Below are positions 12,432-24,560 of a stretch of DNA of 64,000 nt, in pieces. This DNA comes from Pampus argenteus (Eukaryota > Chordata > Actinopteri > Scombriformes > Stromateidae). The stretch is taken from the NCBI GenBank assembly GCA_036937835.1, contig CM072861.1, positions 18,404,001 to 18,468,000 on the forward strand. The letters run 5' to 3'. Position numbers and translations under genes: made by a program. The number at the start of each line of letters is the position of its first letter. Within the stretch, counting starts at the first letter, position 1. The notes under the pieces are model-generated. The model had not been told where the DNA came from and did no database searches. It worked only from the letters and a program-made list of their open reading frames with translations.

Positions 12432-15400
12432 CACTGCCTCCAGGTGCCTCTTATTGGGAAGTGAGAGGATGGAGATATAATCAATACAAAGGTAAGGGTA
12501 GGCAGGAGGAAGAAGCGTATAGAAACAGAATGTGGAGCTTAGAGAGATGAAATGGTGAGTGATACTGAGGTCAAGGAGTTTTTTACTCATTTATTGTCAG
12601 CCCACAGTTGATGAATGCATTGAGTGTGTCCATTGAAAGCTCAGAGAATACTTCATTCTCTGTTTCTTACAGCGTCCTGTTCAGTCACCTCCACTGACAA
12701 GCTTCTCGATGCATAATTTTAAAACTGAGCAGTTTCCAGGTTTGAGACAGAAATAGCATCAGTGTTCCTTTCAAGTAATCTCTCCAAAAACACAGGTCAC
12801 AGGTTCCTGGATAGTGTTCAGATCAAAGCTTTTAGTCGTAGTAAATCCTTCAGAAGTAAAAATCGAATTTTAATTTTGTACATACTACATCAAATGCAAA
12901 CAGTTTAACTAGCACATACAGGAAATTAAAAACTTCAAATGGACCCCAAAAATCAATCTTAGTTTTCAACTAAGGATTCCAAGTAATAATTAAAATAAGT
13001 ACTACTTTGCTCGAGGTAATTTTCTTTTTCTCAGTAAGAGAAACTCAGGGACGTGGTTGAGGACATGGTAAGAAGAAATGTGTTATAAGGTGATTCAGTG
13101 TGCAAAAAAGAAAGCCATGGAAATCAGTAATAGCAGAGCTCATCACTCTGAATGCATCCTGGACTCTTCTGGTCTTTCTTCAAGCTTTCATGTTGAAAAG
13201 TTTTAATTGCAGAGTAGACAAGTAAAAGAAGTTAGTAAAAATTACCATTACTGACCATCATACACCTCTATGTTCTTAATGTATATCAACCACACAGGCT
13301 TCCAGTACTCATGATATATATGTCTAGAGTTGGTGAATATTTGTATTAGGCAACTCTGAATAATCTTATTTCATCTGAAGATGTAATATTTTGTAAGAGC
13401 TGACTGAGACTTGCAGCCAGTGTGTACAGTGTTCACTCCAAAGCCTTGGGATATACATGATGTCAGGACCAATGCTGTCAACATGGACTGCAAGAGTTCC
13501 ACTGTGACCTTGTATGAACCAGTCAGTCCTGTATCCTTTCTCTCCATCTCAGTATCAACATAAGACATGACACATGTCAGAAACTGTCAGGCGCAACCAT
13601 GTCAGAGCAGCTCAAATAAAACACACTCATGCCCTGGGATCATTGTATGCATAAGCAAACTACAGAAAAGAGTCATGAGGCTGTTTGACAAATGAGACTA
13701 CACATCTTCTCCCCTTAGTCCTGCTGAATATTTCAGCTGACATGGATTCTCCAACTTGAGTGTAGGAGTGTAATATTTGTTTGCATTTTAAGCATTTTAA
13801 ATTGAACTTTACTTACTTGCTAAGATTCAAATGTCAGAGAGCACATTTCTCTTTATGTGGTCGTGTAATCCCCTGTAACCTGCTGATCCCAGAACCACAG
13901 GGAGCGTGGCAGAGGCATCCAGTCCATCGGAGAAGCTCTGTCCTGGGCACAGTAAACACAGACAGACCCCCTTCACTGTGGGAGTCATAACATAAGAGGG
14001 ATTATAATCACTGCTGGAGAACTCGGCATGTGATTGACGTTCAGGCACATGCTATACATCTCAATAATGTCATTAATTACACCTTCCTCTGTGACAGAAT
14101 GGCAGGGTGAGTGCCGTGTGTGTGGGTGCATGAGTCTGTGAATAGATGGACGAGGAAAGAAAAAATGATGAAGCTTTCTCATACCTCCTCACAGACACTA
14201 TATGGACACGTCTAACACAGACTCATTTTAAAGGCCATTGCAATCACTTTCCTCATTAGTCACTGCTGTGATGTACCTTCATTTTATCAAACACCTGTGC
14301 ATCCCTCAACGTCTAACTGGACTGCAATTACTGTGTACAGCTGACACAGTGCCTTCTGAATTACCGTCACCCTGTTGATATGAAAATATAGTGTGTCCCA
14401 CAGGAAAAAAAAAAAGTTTTGACAATTTCCTCATGCTCCTTTTGTACAGCATGTGACAACTCTCTTTTTAGTTTTTACGCATACAGTCTAAGGCAGATTG
14501 TATCTCGCTCCCTACTGACAGAGTCAACATGAATTTCTAAGACACACACACACACATACAAAAAACAACCTAGGAAGTGATGCCCCAGAAACAAAATATA
14601 ACCTAGATTTAAAAGATGTCACTTGATAGGAATAAAGTTTGGTATGTCAAGTTTTGACATGTCAGAGACTAACTTTGTTTACTTTTATTTACTTGAATCT
14701 ATTTACAGTAAGTGTATGCTTAGATTTTAGGCTTTTTTTGGGATTTCAACACTTTTAGCCATTTTTTTTGCCCAAATGTCCCTTTGTGTATCTGCATAAT
14801 CAAGCAAACATTTAAAGGATACAGCTGATGGTGCACCGACTACTGAATTGCAGTTTGGTAATGATTGGATGTTTGGATAACTGAAACATTAGTTTCATCA
14901 GTGGGGTACATACATGTAAACATATAAATTTTCTCTGACGGTACAAACACCTGATTATCATTGAATTATATCACATCGTAGGGTCATGTATACCTGTGAC
15001 TCCAGGGTGTACTGTGCTGGTCCTCTTTGTCTTCCCCTGGAACACAGTATTCTGGGTCTGGTAGTCCTCAATACTAGTCCTCACTATTTAGGTGCCAGAG
15101 GGGGCCCACGGCTGGGAGTGTCAGACAACCCTCCCTTTACTCCTCAACCATCACAAAAGAGTGCTCCCTTTTTTGTGTCATCTCTTTCTATTTATCCCTC
15201 TCTCTTTTGACAAAGAGGTGACGGGTGGCGTACAGGCTGAGCCATTTGCCCGAGGAGACAGAGAGGCGCCTGGGGAAATGAGGGTGGCAGACTACACTAA
15301 GATCTGCATGGCACTGACAACGCTTTGGCCAGCTTGCAGTCTTCACAAGTAGCAGTGCACCAACAAATGACAGACAGCAAAGGTCTCCCGGCTCTCATAG

Positions 15401-16502
15401 AAGCAAAGCGTCCAGGAATCTGTCCTGTGAAGTCATTGAATGTGTTCAAAGACTCCCCTATTCATGCAGCTCCATCTATCTCCCTCATCTATGCCTTTTT
15501 CTCTGTTCTCTCCTTCTTCCCACTCATCCTCTGTCTGTCCATCCTATTGTGCACCGAGGACATTCTGCTGAACATCCACATGTTACATCATGGGATCCTC
15601 GCAGAATGTGACAACCTATTTTATCACGTACAGGAGGATTAACAGGGTCTAATTGCACAGCAGCACTGTGCTTTTGCAGTATTCGAGTGGAAAACCTAAT
15701 TTGTTTAGTAGAACTTATAGCCTCATTAAGAAGTGATTTATATTTGTAACAGATGCAAAAAGCAATTCTGTGTTGTTTTGGTACATTTTCAGCAGCATAA
15801 ATAATGAGTGCGCTTCTGGCAAGGCATGTTGGGCCCTGCTGGAGAGCCAAGGAAACAGGGTTGTTAGAAAAAGACAGAGGGGGGGAGAGGTGAGGAGGGG
15901 GAACAGACACAGAAGCAGAAAAACTAAAGAGTGACTGGGAGTCAGGGAGACAGCAAAAGAAAAAGTAAAAAGATTTCTGTGCTTTGGGTCACCTGCATTT
16001 AACAGTTTACATTTCTGCAAGGTGTTTAAAATGGCTTTATCATCGAGCTAATGTTGTTGAACACTGCGTTTTCTGTAAATACTATACTTGTGAACGCAGC
16101 ATTCTCACCTATACTGGCTGTTAGGGCTTCATTTGATCTGTGACTGTCAAGTTTATTAACAGCGCTTCTCTGGGATGTTGTTCCCTCACGCAGGCACCAA
16201 GCAACAGCTTTTGATACAGGCGCAATGCAGGTGTTATATACTGCATGCAAATCATTTTGAAAAAAAAAAAAAGAAAGGAGACAAAAAGCAAACAAACTTT
16301 GAGACATTGCGAGTGTGAAAGCTGCTATCTGCATCGTATATAACGTATCAGTATAACGCTGAGGGGAGAGCGAGGGGTCGGAGTAACGTGAACGTGCCTC
16401 TGCTATTCTAGAAAAGTAGTTTGGAAACAACAAACAAGAGCAATTCTCAAATGTGCAAAGCTCCGTTGTATAATCATTAGCTGAGGCCTCTGTACAAGTG
16501 AT

Positions 16503-16544
<42 letters not shown>

Positions 16545-16548
16545 CACA
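16503..16548. repeat. (CA)n microsatellite
   Basis: Two CA runs are separated by a single AA interruption. Confidence 0.9.
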
Positions 16549-17899
16549 GGGAAAGATCATAGTCATGGCAATTAAATTAGAGTTAAAGTGGACTAAAACA
16601 CTTGGTTATAATTAATAGAAAAGCAAATGTTAATTGCAGGTCTTCTGCATGCACACTTGTTTTTTATTTATTTTTTTCACCTCATATAAGTAGGACTAAT
16701 TTCTGCATTAACATGAATGTTGGCATTGGACTGAAATCATGTGTGTGTATGATGAGAGAGAGAGTTTTATCTCTGTCCTCTGCTGCAAAGTCACGCATGC
16801 TTTCCCTCACGCAGAACGCCCAGCAGCAGCCGTCAAAGCTCCAGGGACGGCAGCTCTCACACAGCCTCTCATGGCCCAACAAGGACCTTTACCACTCTGC
16901 ATCTCATCCACTTAATTATTTCTCTCACTGTCCGTCGCTCCCTATGTGCCTCTACAACACTTCCCTTCTAATTAATTACTCCCCTCCAATAACTTACATT
17001 TCAACCATGCAAATAATGTGATGACTGTAGCACCCAAGGTAACAACAAGCAATGCTCCAGTCCCTTAACCCATCATTCCAGCTTCTCATCTCCTCTCAGT
17101 AGGGAGGTCTGGACAGTCTCTCATTCATTATTAGGTTAATGGTTTTAATTAACTCGGGTTTTAATGGAAGTCTTATTTCAATATTCAGTGATGGATCCCT
17201 TCATTCAGGGGTCATAGTTAGCAAATGTCACTCAGGCCATGTTAATGGAAGGAGGGTCGACTGGGGATTACAAATGAAAAGAGCTCTCATTGTTTCTCGT
17301 AATCTGTCTATGAATGTTCGGATAACCTCAGTGGTCTGGAGCTTGTGAATAAGAGGATAAATCATTAGCCAAGTAAAGAGCTATTTTGAATAATAAATGT
17401 ATATTCCTGTTTTATCTCTTAGTATTGACTTTGAATTGTGTGATGTGTGTAAGAAACAGGGCAGAGAGGCAGAGAGAGAAAGAGAATCCACCACTGCTTG
17501 CCTGCAGCATAATCAAATCAGATAAACTACAATATACTACCGGAAGTCACGTTTATCTTCAAAATAAAAGCTACTAAAAATACTGGTGATACTGATCTCA
17601 GTTTTGATAGAATACATGTGCAATATGTTGGGCTCTTGGTGGTCAGTTCTGGACAATGTGTGTAAGTGAGCCTCTGGTTCACTGCATGGTAGTTTTTTGT
17701 TATTTTTGTTTTTTTGGGGGGTCTATGCACACAAAATTTCAACTTGGGTGCTGCATTAATCTGGTTCGGTTTTTTTTTAGATTTATACTGTGCTCATATG
17801 GTGACAAGGTCACTAGATATATACACAAAGCACCCAGGAAAAAAAATACGACCCCCTATTCGTTTCTTATTTTGAAAATCTAAAGCGGAAGTCGTATTG

Positions 17900-18319
17900 T
17901 TTTTGCTCACTTGACACGTGTGAGTAGTTACTGCTCCTCTCCTCCTCTGTAGAACCACTTGCTCCGGGGACGTGTTTGATGTGCTGTGCGCTTCGCCGTG
18001 TCTCCGTGGCGCAGGACTGGACCGGTCGCCACGCCTTCAGGGACGCACTATTCCGCGGGGTCAGCTCTCCGTCTGTGTCCGCTGTTCACCGGTGGAAACC
18101 TGTCCACCCCAACCAGGGCATTCAACAACCTGCTAATAACAGACATTTCATCCACTTACATCAATCAGACTGTGCCTCTGGAGTCCGGCTTTTGGTTCTG
18201 CCAGTTGACCAGGCTGTTGTGTGAAGGCTAATTAATCTGGGAATATCTGGAGCGGCAGTTTTATTGATTTGTCATCGGATATAAATCGGATCAAAGATGG
18301 GGATCAGAGTTTAGTGCTG
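17900..18319 (+). promoter_or_regulatory. rasgef1c: Candidate rasgef1c promoter and 5' non-coding exon
   Basis: This is the only clearly CpG-richer block upstream of rasgef1c. It ends in a strong donor, CTG|GTAAGT, at 18319/18320. The first coding exon of rasgef1c begins at a splice acceptor only 6 bases before its ATG, so an upstream non-coding exon must exist, and this is the best candidate within 10 kb. The block contains an 81-codon upstream frame (ATG at 17979, stop ending at 18224) and a 5-codon frame at 18297. Neither resembles a known protein. The transcription start is not resolved, and assignment to rasgef1c rests on position and orientation. Confidence 0.5.
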
Positions 18320-19919
18320 GTAAGTATGCGGGGGGAAAAAAGCAAGGTTACTCTACTACTGTATTAACACATTGGGATTGCACTCACGCCTACAGCCAGT
18401 GTTTGTGTGTGTGTGCGTATTTACGCGTGTGTGTGTGAGTGTCAGGGTTCCGCGCATGTATTTTGTTTACTTGTGTCGTTACAGTTAAAACTTTACGAGC
18501 AACAGTGATGACATCATAATTCCTTATCGTGTTAGGAGATATATCGTGCCGCCGCTTCCATCACTTCACTACGATGACGGCGTGAGTCAGCGGTGTGCGG
18601 GTCTGTTTCAGGGCGTGTGAGGGGACACAGGCGCTGGAGTCACTGCGTCTTCTGCCTCTGACACGTTTATTGGAGAGAATATTGCAGGTGACATTATAAT
18701 AAAACCAAAGACAGTGATAACTCGGACACATATATATATATATATATATCACATGCTTATCCTGTTGTTGAAGTGGGTTTGGCTACATGGTGCAAAGCTT
18801 ATCTGGTTCTGAGTAATTATTAACGTAGGAGTGGAGCCTCTATGTAAACTCGTTGCTGATTTCCTCAATCTCATGCGTGTCTCTCTACATCTACATTAAT
18901 GCAATGTGAGTTTTATTATTTCAGAGCTAGAATTAACAGGTGTGGCACTGGTGACATTTTTTTTTTACTCTGTTTTAACTAAGAATGCAAAAAAAAAAAA
19001 ATCTGCATCATCCAACTAAAGCAGCCTTTTCACCCAAGGGCAATGTAGCAGCTCACACACCAACACAACACAAACCAATAGGATTTGTTATCTGTCTTCT
19101 GCAGCTTAGGTGCATGAAAGTAAGACCGTCTCTGTCAGAAACCAGTCAGGTGGGGAGAAATGTTGATATTACCAGTAAAGCCACTTATGCTCCCTGCGCT
19201 TCCCACACCCTCCGCCTCTCAGCCCCTCCAGGAGGGAAGCACCAGAGTGGGGCATCACGTTTCTGTACCCTGCTCTCTCAGCATGGAGCTCCCAGCCCCC
19301 TCCATCTGTTTAGGATACAACCCTGGGAAATGTGTATGTGCTCACTCTCACCTTGGATGGCATTATGTGTTTCTGTATGCCCAGGAGGGGGGGAAAAAAC
19401 AAACATTTTTTTTTCTGTCGTGTCGTGCTGGCAGAATGAGAGTTACCTTTGTAAACCAATTCTTTGATTCTCTCCAGTCTTACGTGTCATCCAACTCTGG
19501 ATAAACCCAGGATTATTTCTATCTTGTGCCATCATTAACATCCTTTGACTTTTTACCTCTAGAGATCAAACTTGTGCAGCTCTTTGTTCCACCTCATCTG
19601 CGTTTACCTATTCAGTTGAGCTCCTCTGTGCTAAGCTTATAAAGCCTCTCTGCCCTTGGCTATACAATGGTTGTGAATTGAATTGGCAGCTTGCTCTGAC
19701 AGTACAGTAAATAAGGGTTGTACAGGCATGAGTCACCAGAGCGGAGGATTGTCAGAAGTCGCCAGTAACACGTCTGCAGGTACAGACATAGACTGCAACA
19801 CATATTCCCCTCCAATTCAGGCCAAGTCTGCAGAGAATAACAGGTGTGCTGTTAATGAGGACATCGTTTGGTTTTGACGTGAGATTGAGAGAAGCAAGTT
19901 CCCAGAGTGAGGCCAGTCA

Positions 19920-19920
<1 letters not shown>

Positions 19921-19960
<40 letters not shown>

Positions 19961-20090
19961 AACAGAGAGAGAGGGGGCAGGATCTGTCTGGGATAGGTCG
20001 ACAGGGAGGTACACACAGTAGCTGTTAGTCTGGTAGCAATGACAGCTTTATCACTACCACAAGGTTTATGGCTGTGTATGGGGGAAGGGG

Positions 20091-20139
<49 letters not shown>
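19921..20139. repeat. Paired (GT)n microsatellites
   Basis: Two GT tracts, 19921-19958 and 20093-20139, flank about 135 bases of ordinary sequence. The overlapping Cys-Val and His-Thr frames are artefacts of the repeats. Confidence 0.9.
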
Positions 20140-20140
<1 letters not shown>

Positions 20141-20335
20141 TTTGGAGGAATCATACTTCTACACAGACATGACAGAATTCCACTACCGCCTTATAACAGA
20201 GCAGTCAAACAGGAATCCACTGACATCCTACTGGCAGTTCTGTTACTCGTATATCAGAAATTTAAGCTCATACTGTGCTTGATAAACACACATACAGCAA
20301 TCAAACTTAAATTTTTAGTTGCCGTTTTCTGTTAA

Positions 20336-20402
20336 GCGATCGTTCACTTGTCCATTGCATGCTGGGATAGGCTTGAAACCCACCCGCAAGCTGTATGTGT
20401 TG
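20336..20402 (+). mobile_element. Degraded SINE/LINE 3' tail-like repeat
   Basis: The phrase TGCATGCTGGGATAGGCTTG followed by a CCCACCCGCAAGC segment and GAATGGATG-type units resembles the 3' tail shared by several teleost SINE and LINE families, which ends in short tandem ATG-containing repeats. Only the tail is visible; no head or promoter boxes were found. Family assignment is from memory of the consensus phrase. Confidence 0.5.
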
Positions 20403-20845
20403 AATGGATGTATGGATGATCAGTTAGAGAGGAACGAAAACCTTTTGTTCCTGTTTTTTTTTTTTAAAACAGAAATGACATAATGATCATAAAAATATGC
20501 TAGATATAAATAGTACAAATGATAACAAAGACAGAAAGACACTTCTTGATAAATGGGGAAATTCTCAAAGTTAACATGCTTTAAAAAATTTTTGTCACCA
20601 GTGCCTCTTCATTGTCAAGAAAATAGTTTTTGGACATAAACAGCTCCTTAGCCCAGCACACTAAAATGAGACACAGCATCGTGATAGTCTGTACCTGACG
20701 CCTACAGCCTTCCTTTGGCTACACCGTAGCTTTTGCGGCTGACACCAGGATGATGAGAGTGATCTCGCTGACAGGCCGAGGCAGACGCGGTTCACGTGTG
20801 GAATCACTGTCACAAGCCTGCTGCTCTGTCACAAGAGCGAAAGAC

Positions 20846-20878
<33 letters not shown>

Positions 20879-23800
20879 GGAGAAACAAGGGATTATGGAA
20901 TAAAAGAGAGAAGTGGGGGTATCACTGTGGGGACTCAACAGGCACCTAATTACCTCCCAACAGGAGCACTGACTCCATGGAAACGCTCTGCACTCTCCAG
21001 AACTGATCGTAGATGCCTCCACATGGCCTGCATGCTGGCATATGGGCAGCTATTGACAGGCTGTCTTTATGGATTGGTCGGGTCAAAAGAAAAAAAGCAA
21101 TGGAATATGATTAGATCCCTGCGGCCTGTTCAATAACCCCCTGGAATAAGCATATATATTACATCCATCAGGTGTAGGACCCAAGTAATGAAATGATACT
21201 CATAATGTTTTTTTATCAGAATTGTATTTGTTTAGCAGACTGAAATACAGGACAAGTATGTAAATCACCAGAAAATCACACATTGACAATGGATAAGTTC
21301 CCGCTGAGAGCACTGACCTTTTGCTATTATTTTATTAGGAGCATTAGAGCTAGCCCGTGGATACATCAACTGTAATACAATAGTTCCACCTGTTAATAGT
21401 TCATTTTAGCATTCAATATACGAAATATGTTTGTAAAGTCCCTTTCTTGATATTAATGACACCATCATGTCAATAGAGAAGTCCTCTGTTTTTTGTGTGA
21501 CCGTTATGGTCCTGTTGCTATAATTGAGAGATCAGTTAATTCCTAAGAAGTTGGTGTATTCGTATTTCAGAAAGCATCTTGAACAACCCATCAAGGTTTG
21601 ACATCAAATATCAACTTTAAAAAAATATATGGTTGTTGAAGACTGAGACATGGATTTTGACCTCTGCTTTTTCTTTAACCATATCAAAATACACGAGGCA
21701 TGAGTTACAAACAGGCCAGACCCTGCAATCCTCCAGCGCTAATTAGTACGCCTCAACATCATACATAAACAGTGACATACCGCATGGCCTCTGCCCATGC
21801 TGGTTGTAATGAGCAGACAGATGTACTTTAGTAGGAAGGCAGACAGCCATGATGAAATTAGTAACGTCTGCTTATTAGATTTGCATCTGTTTCCATCTTG
21901 CTTGTTAGTTCATCTATTTTTTTTTTTAAGCGCTTAATGGACTTAATTGTGTAGCTACACATAAGCATTGTTTCATTCAGCTTTTCTTTTTCGTGACGAT
22001 CTCAAACACTCCACTCTTTTTGTTTTACTCCTAGATTCTTGCATTCACTTGCTAAGGTGGTAATTCCTCATAAGTGGTACTTCAGGCAAAAGCATGCCTG
22101 TTTAGGACGGAGACAAAATCACTCTTGCCCAATTCTATTCAATTGAGCATTGCCTCAAGGGTGGTTGACCGTTGTCAGTGACTGATTGAATGATTTAAGA
22201 CACACAAGGGTCAGACATGTAGTACGTGCCCACTATGAGCCAGCCCCCAATTATCTCTATGTAACATAACTGATTGCGCAGACCCATCACATCCTTCACT
22301 TCATTGTGTTACATCATTTTCAAGCTCCACAAACTGGGGAAATTGAAGCATGCATATATATATATATAAATGTGTTTGTGTGTGTGTGTGTGTGTGCAAA
22401 GTGGTTTGAAAGTGGAGTCAATGGATAATGGTTCTCTTCAACCTTCAGAGTTGGTCTCAAAAGCAGACTTTCTCTGAGGCTGATGGGTAATGCTAATCTT
22501 CATTCCATCTAAATGTAAATTTTAGCGGTGTAATAGTTTGACTTTAGGCATTAAGTTTGCTTATGTCACATACAATAGTCTTTGCATCTTGCTTTCTCTT
22601 TCTCTCTCTCTCTCTCTCTGATTTTGCCCAAGATGCAAGAAAACATTGAAGCGCAGCCACACCTCTTGGACAACAGCGGGACAGATGGTTGCATTCACAG
22701 TGAAGGAGTGACTTTCACTTGGACTTAGATATACTCTGACTTTCACAGACCTTTCACAAGCTCATACACATACCCAAAAAAAAAATAAAAAAAATACATA
22801 CATACACACACACAACTGTGCCAAAACTCACTCAGGAATGAGACTGGCTACACACACATGCACAGGGTGTGTTTGTGGAGGAGAATTCCCAGTGAGCTTT
22901 ACATTGGGATTGATGGAGTGGGTGGGTGTTGAACAGGTGCCAGGATGTCAGTGCGACCCCACTCAGGCACTACGGTGGAATGCCAATAAAAGGATTTGTC
23001 CCTGTTGAGGCCCGAGTGTGATTCCCAACCTCTGTCAGGCTCGTCTCACAGAGATTGGCTGGGGAATGGGTGGGGAACTGGAATGCCTCTGCGGTAACTG
23101 AATCCTGTGTTTGGCTGATGTGTGGGTGCAAGTGTGCTTGCATGTGTTTTTTCAAGACACAATGAACTCATTTGTTTTCAGCTCCACTCCTCCCCAAACA
23201 CACACACACCATTAACCGACAATAGTGTCCTCGCTTGATTTTGTTGCTACGCGTGTGCGGTGACATATGTGCAGTATTTTGTGCTCTGTTGTCAGCGGTG
23301 CCAGGCAGTCACTGTGCAGCCCAGCAGCCCGATTGGCTTTGCCCGTGTATCTCGGCATTCAGTCTGGACGCCAGTACACTTTTGGGCTCATATGGAGACT
23401 GGGAATGATGGTAGAGGCAGAGGGCCAAAAAGCCTCCCATGCCAGCAACTCCCACTGGGAGAGCAGGCTGCTGCAGGGCCATCTGTACAGGCGTCCTGAC
23501 GAGGAACATTGGAAAGTAGGGCGTGAAGAGGGAGATAAAGGAGGAGCGAAAGTGGAAGGGGAGAGGCTTGGTGACAAAGAGGTGTTTACTTTCTTTTAAG
23601 CCCCTGTCATCACGAGAATACTCCAGTTATTTCTCTAGTCGCATCATTTCAGCTTTCAAAGAACACGGTGGAAAATGTAGGCCATAGCTGCGATACACTA
23701 AGGCATGCAAAAACAGTGTCAGCAGCAAAAATACACGAGGAGCTGCTTTTTTAGAGCACACTCCCAAAATAGATGAAGTGTTGAAATTGGAATGGAAAGG

Positions 23801-24420
23801 AGTGGAACATGTGGATCCTAAATTAGAAAGGAAGCGTTAGAGTATGTAAATTAGTTGGTGAGGAGGAAGCATCGGGGGTCGTATGAGGAGTCTGCGAGGG
23901 AAAAGAGGAGTTTAGTGAGTCTGGCAAGAGGTGAGTTTAACATTCAGAGAGGCCGTCTGCATACTGCCCTGGGGGGAATATCACCCCCCCCCCCACACAC
24001 ACACACACACTCCCACCCCTACTCCACCCCACCGTCTCAGCAGCTTACCTGTCTCTCTTATCTTTGCCATCTTATCCCTATACTTATCGAAACCCAGAGC
24101 AAGGTAAGGGATGACATTTTTTACTCATTCTTTTTTATGCTCCTGCAGAAACAAAACACAATGTTGCTGCAATACACATGCCGGATATTTGCTGTTCTTA
24201 ACTCTGACGATGTGTTGCTCCTCTAAGAATAGCATTGCAACACATCTTTTTACACTTGTTCTGTGGTGTTTCTCAGTATCTGTAGGCCATATCATTTCTA
24301 TAAAAATAAAAAAAAACATTGTATTTGTTCAAGATGTGAGAAGTCCTAATTTACCAAAACTTAAACTGTAGAAATATAAATCAAAGCATTCTATATTTTA
24401 AAATATAATTTCATGCATTT

Positions 24421-24560
24421 CCTGGAAAGCAATAGAGCAGCGGTTTACAAACTTCTACACTGTACAGTATACTTGATATCTGTTCATTCAACAACACACC
24501 TAATCAAGCTTGTCACCAAAACAATCAAGCCCCTCGTTAGCTGAAGGTCCACTGGTGCAG
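24421..24560. repeat. Possible degraded interspersed repeat
   Basis: The phrases CACACCTAATCAAGC and GTTAGCTGAAGGTCCACTGG resemble a dispersed repeat phrase common in fish genomes (CACACCTGATC...GAGCAGGAAT type). No ends or target duplications were defined. Confidence 0.3.

Larger units (their letters stand above)
11400..17880. other. Intergenic DNA with candidate regulatory blocks
   Basis: No exon with a convincing protein match was found. Notable non-coding content includes three exact copies of an 11-base motif at 11663-11795, and a block at 12300-12480 with RFX-like and PBX/MEIS-like sites. Octamer sequences ATGCAAAT occur at 16245-16252 and 17007-17014, and a (CA)n tract at 16503-16548. 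The remaining frames are short and compositionally ordinary for non-coding fish DNA. Confidence 0.55.

Noticed and set aside
16245..17014. Octamer ATGCAAAT sites as evidence for a POU-driven enhancer
   Set aside because: Eight-base matches are expected about twice by chance in 64 kb counting both strands, and further copies occur elsewhere (for example 6092-6099); not enough support.
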